Shown piece by piece: positions 13,701 to 14,741 of a DNA stretch of 14,741 bases. The notes beneath the pieces are model-generated. The model saw nothing but the letters and a program-made list of their open reading frames with translations. It made no database searches and was not told the DNA's origin. Origin of the DNA: Chloroflexota bacterium (lineage in GTDB: Bacteria; Chloroflexota; Anaerolineae; Aggregatilineales; UBA2796); contig RFIM01000186.1 of NCBI GenBank assembly GCA_003695215.1, forward strand, positions 1 to 14,741. The letters run 5' to 3'. The stretch's first letter is position 1. Every line of letters starts with the position of its first letter. The position numbers were made by a program, and so were the translations under genes.

Positions 13701-14741
13701 CACGCCGTCGATCTGCTGATCGAAGATCAGGGAGCGGACTTTGTTGCCTGACACTAGGCCAACAGGTGCTTTGAGCCATTCAGCTTTCTCAGGCTTGCGG
13801 CTCTCGCGCCACCAGTCCAGGATCGGGAAGTCCATCACGCTCTTGTATTCGCGTTTATCGAGCAACTCGAAGAGCTGTATCAGCGAGAGCTGGCGCACCA
13901 AGTCTACGCTTTGTGGCACAGGGCGCTCGCCCCAAGTCTCTTTCATCCTCTCAACGATGACTGAGAGCTTCTTGAGGACGTCCAGACCGCTTTTGGCTTC
14001 ATCTTCGGTCACGCTGATGGGCTGGGCCACTTGCATTTCAAGCGGCTCGTTCTCAACAGGCACAAAGCCACGTCCAGGAATGTCGGGCAAGTTGGGCATA
14101 TTGCGCCCGACGATCATCGAATACTCGGTTGGGTCAGTTAGCTTGAAAGCAAGCCGCGTGGCGAACATATTGTAGAGCTTGCTGGGCAAGGCGCCGACTT
14201 GCTGCGTGGTCACGATGAAATGGATGCCATTGGCGCGGGCATCGCGCACAATGGCCGTCAGCTCAGGCAGCAGGTTCTCATAGTTCTCGCGGAACTCGGC
14301 GAAGTTGTCGATCATCACCAAGATGGCGGGCAGCGCCTTATCAGGATACTGTGTGTTGAAGATCACCAAATCTTCGGCGCGCGCCTGGCTGAGCAAAGCC
14401 TTGCGCTGCTCTAGCTCATCTGAGAGGCGCCGCAGCAACGCCGATACGCGATCATCTTCCGAAGGATAGATCGAACAAGCCACATGCGGCAGGTCTAGGA
14501 GCACGTCCAGGCCTTTGCCGCCGAAGTCCATCATGTAGATGTGCAGCTCTTTGGGCGAGTGCGTTGCAGCTAAGGCTGTTGCCACTGTGCGCAGCAGGAC
14601 AGTCTTGCCTGTGCCGCTAGCGCCGACGGCGACCACATGCCCGCGATTGAAGTTGAGGACGAGCTGCAGCTGCTCGGCGTGGGCAGGATCATCAATCAAG
14701 CCGACCACAGCGCGCATGCCGCTGCGGGCCCAATCAATGCC
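10704..14741 (-). CDS. EccC/EssC-like FtsK/SpoIIIE ATPase of a type VII-like secretion system, N-terminus beyond window
   Basis: 1345 residues are visible (residue 1 at base 14741). The frame is open at the edge and the first Met (14717) lies inside a domain, so it is not the start. There are four P-loop modules. Walker A motifs are GASGTGKT (40-47), GTTGSGKS (353-360), GASGMGKT (696-703) and GPPLSGKT (987-994). The second module has Walker B VIVDE (Asp462-Glu463) and the QRPAGVVTDQMRSN segment diagnostic of the first ATPase of EccC/EssC. The other three have Asp-Asn (145-146, 802-803, 1083-1084) and probably bind but hydrolyse poorly. Modules one and three are duplicates. A charged Ala/Glu/Lys tail follows from about 1225. 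Known homologues have three modules and membrane helices; helices would be off the edge. It probably powers export of WXG100-type proteins with the adjacent ubiquitin-like/FHA protein. Confidence 0.9.
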   Translation of the reverse strand, partial: GIDWARSGMRAVVGLIDDPAHAEQLQLVLNFNRGHVVAVGASGTGKTVLLRTVATALAATHSPKELHIYMMDFGGKGLDVLLDLPHVACSIYPSEDDRVSALLRRLSDELEQRKALLSQARAEDLVIFNTQYPDKALPAILVMIDNFAEFRENYENLLPELTAIVRDARANGIHFIVTTQQVGALPSKLYNMFATRLAFKLTDPTEYSMIVGRNMPNLPDIPGRGFVPVENEPLEMQVAQPISVTEDEAKSGLDVLKKLSVIVERMKETWGERPVPQSVDLVRQLSLIQLFELLDKREYKSVMDFPILDWWRESRKPEKAEWLKAPVGLVSGNKVRSLIFDQQIDGVHGMVAGTTGSGKSELLLTVVAGLAMRYDPSVVNFILADYKGGSAFDPFKGLPHAVDIVTNLQGLAGARTFTAMKAEMNRRSALLAVTQTKHIVDYRKRNLHQRREPFPFLFVIVDEFAEMVKENPEFKGSLDSITRLGRALGVCLILATQRPAGVVTDQMRSNIKWRICLRVETADDSKELLKRADAAFLPNNIPGRAFLQVGNDNLELMQVARAGGPYDGPLPEFWQQERQDKDSADEVFLSNVLTAIMKRLAEENDDVKPQPKPYPDPLPLRLTLDQTALEGERKPNPLLPLSPAMIAWCDGRGKWPGIDWKKQAMRAEIGLIDNPLEAAQMALQVDLTKGHLMVIGASGMGKTFMLRTLIMALAATHSPEELNVYIMDLGGKGLSVLNELPHVSAPIINSGEDERIQRLLRRAASEIERRRDILSKARADSLFDYNAANPDRIIPAMLIVIDNFAEFRENYEPLLPDLISVIRDGRANGVHFVVTADATGVFTSKLFNLFTERYALKLNDPADYMNIVGRVQGVPQDPGRGFVVRNKQVLEMQIAVPLSLTKEDEEVHKLDDTKKLAQMVERMAHAWAGRPRPSGIDILRKVIPLSTVLPPQARNGVIETILGIEDTNLEPAAFDLQARGPHFVIIGPPLSGKTTTLRTWTLATAALYDPEQVMLVLVDLRQRLFRYGGRQSKHTLAELPHVVATVSTPEEMAQVVANLRVEFETPEEKRQGHPRREVFLIADNYDDFGSAFGRGSILSDLATMANKYGPDGFHAVLCGSSSIMRGQDDFLRRALESRFALGLDSGESANTLGARLRTSTEEFPPGRGYIVRSNRAILMQVATPQDESDATMEEALDRWVERICAKYTTRARWLADLVPELRQEAPMQPVAATLASVAANLAITADELARRAAQAPDVDLKQLEQERAVSAKADENLAKSLEEMEKEAAAASTAAPKPVPVKLSQEEIDRRKAEAEARKRAALSGDSSQSAQATPESATEPRSGD
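11919..12773 (-). repeat. Duplicated ATPase module, downstream copy (module 3)
   Basis: This part of the large ATPase gene encodes 285 residues that match the segment at 13890-14741 from end to end: GIDW start, GASGxGKT, LAATHSP, a GGKGL turn, IDNFAEFRENY, GRGF and a closing RP..(I/V)D(I/L). Over 54 residues from the GH before Walker A through LPHV I count 36 identities by hand. DNA similarity persists too: 12313-12343 matches 14284-14314 with one mismatch in 31 bases. Confidence 0.85.
13890..14741 (-). repeat. Duplicated ATPase module, upstream copy (module 1)
   Basis: This is the 284-residue counterpart of 11919-12773. It begins at the very edge of the window at the same GIDW position as the other copy, so more homologous sequence may lie beyond. 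Because the other copy follows a canonical first ATPase module, this one probably does as well, which would give the whole protein five modules. Confidence 0.85.

Noticed and set aside
14717..14717. ATG as the start of the large secretion ATPase
   Set aside because: The eight residues before it continue the homology seen at GIDW in the duplicate module, and the frame is open to the edge, so the gene is partial.

Overview
The window reads as a stretch of a moderately GC-rich bacterial genome, most likely Chloroflexota (green non-sulfur bacteria). This is an inference from gene content: a secreted lipoprotein with a long Thr-Pro linker, a lone lycopene-cyclase-type membrane domain, a CoxD-like MoxR ATPase, and a type VII secretion-like ATPase beside a ubiquitin-like/FHA fusion in a genome that does not look actinobacterial or firmicute. 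No rRNA, tRNA, CRISPR array, insertion sequence or phage gene is visible. Nearly everything is coding. The largest gene-free stretch is 8763-8995 (233 bases), so no gap exceeds 300 bases.

Left block (1-4687, all minus strand) looks like one transcription unit read right to left: an ABC ATPase (3716-4687), two ABC-2 type permeases (2457-3701 and 1207-2454), a small lycopene-cyclase-domain membrane protein (801-1202), and the N-terminal 250 residues of a glycoside hydrolase family 31 enzyme running off the left edge. Spacings are 14 bases, a TGA/ATG junction, 4 bases and 50 bases. The first three genes make a complete drug/lipid-type exporter: one ATPase and two different permeases. A candidate promoter and a 7-2-7 inverted repeat precede the ATPase.

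Middle block (4824-9457): a lipoprotein esterase (minus) and an N-terminally anchored FecR-like protein (plus) diverge from overlapping candidate promoters. The FecR-like gene converges, with three bases to spare, on a MoxR ATPase-Nudix pair (minus). From a structured 233-base divergent region, the MoxR gene and an RmlC-like cupin epimerase gene run apart.

Right block (9440-14741, minus) is the most interesting part: a very large FtsK/SpoIIIE-type ATPase (1345 residues visible, N-terminus beyond the right edge), then a YukD/EsaB-like ubiquitin fold fused to an FHA domain, then a second Nudix hydrolase joined by an ATGA overlap. The ATPase has at least four P-loop modules. The second is a canonical EccC/EssC first-ATPase module with intact Walker B Asp-Glu; the other three carry Asp-Asn there. 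The first and third are clear copies of each other, so the protein seems to contain a duplicated ATPase unit. Together the ATPase, ubiquitin-like fold and FHA domain are the core signature of a type VII (WXG100/ESX-like) secretion system, here in an unusual arrangement. No WXG100 substrate lies inside the window. A perfect 12-bp hairpin sits between the ATPase and FHA genes.
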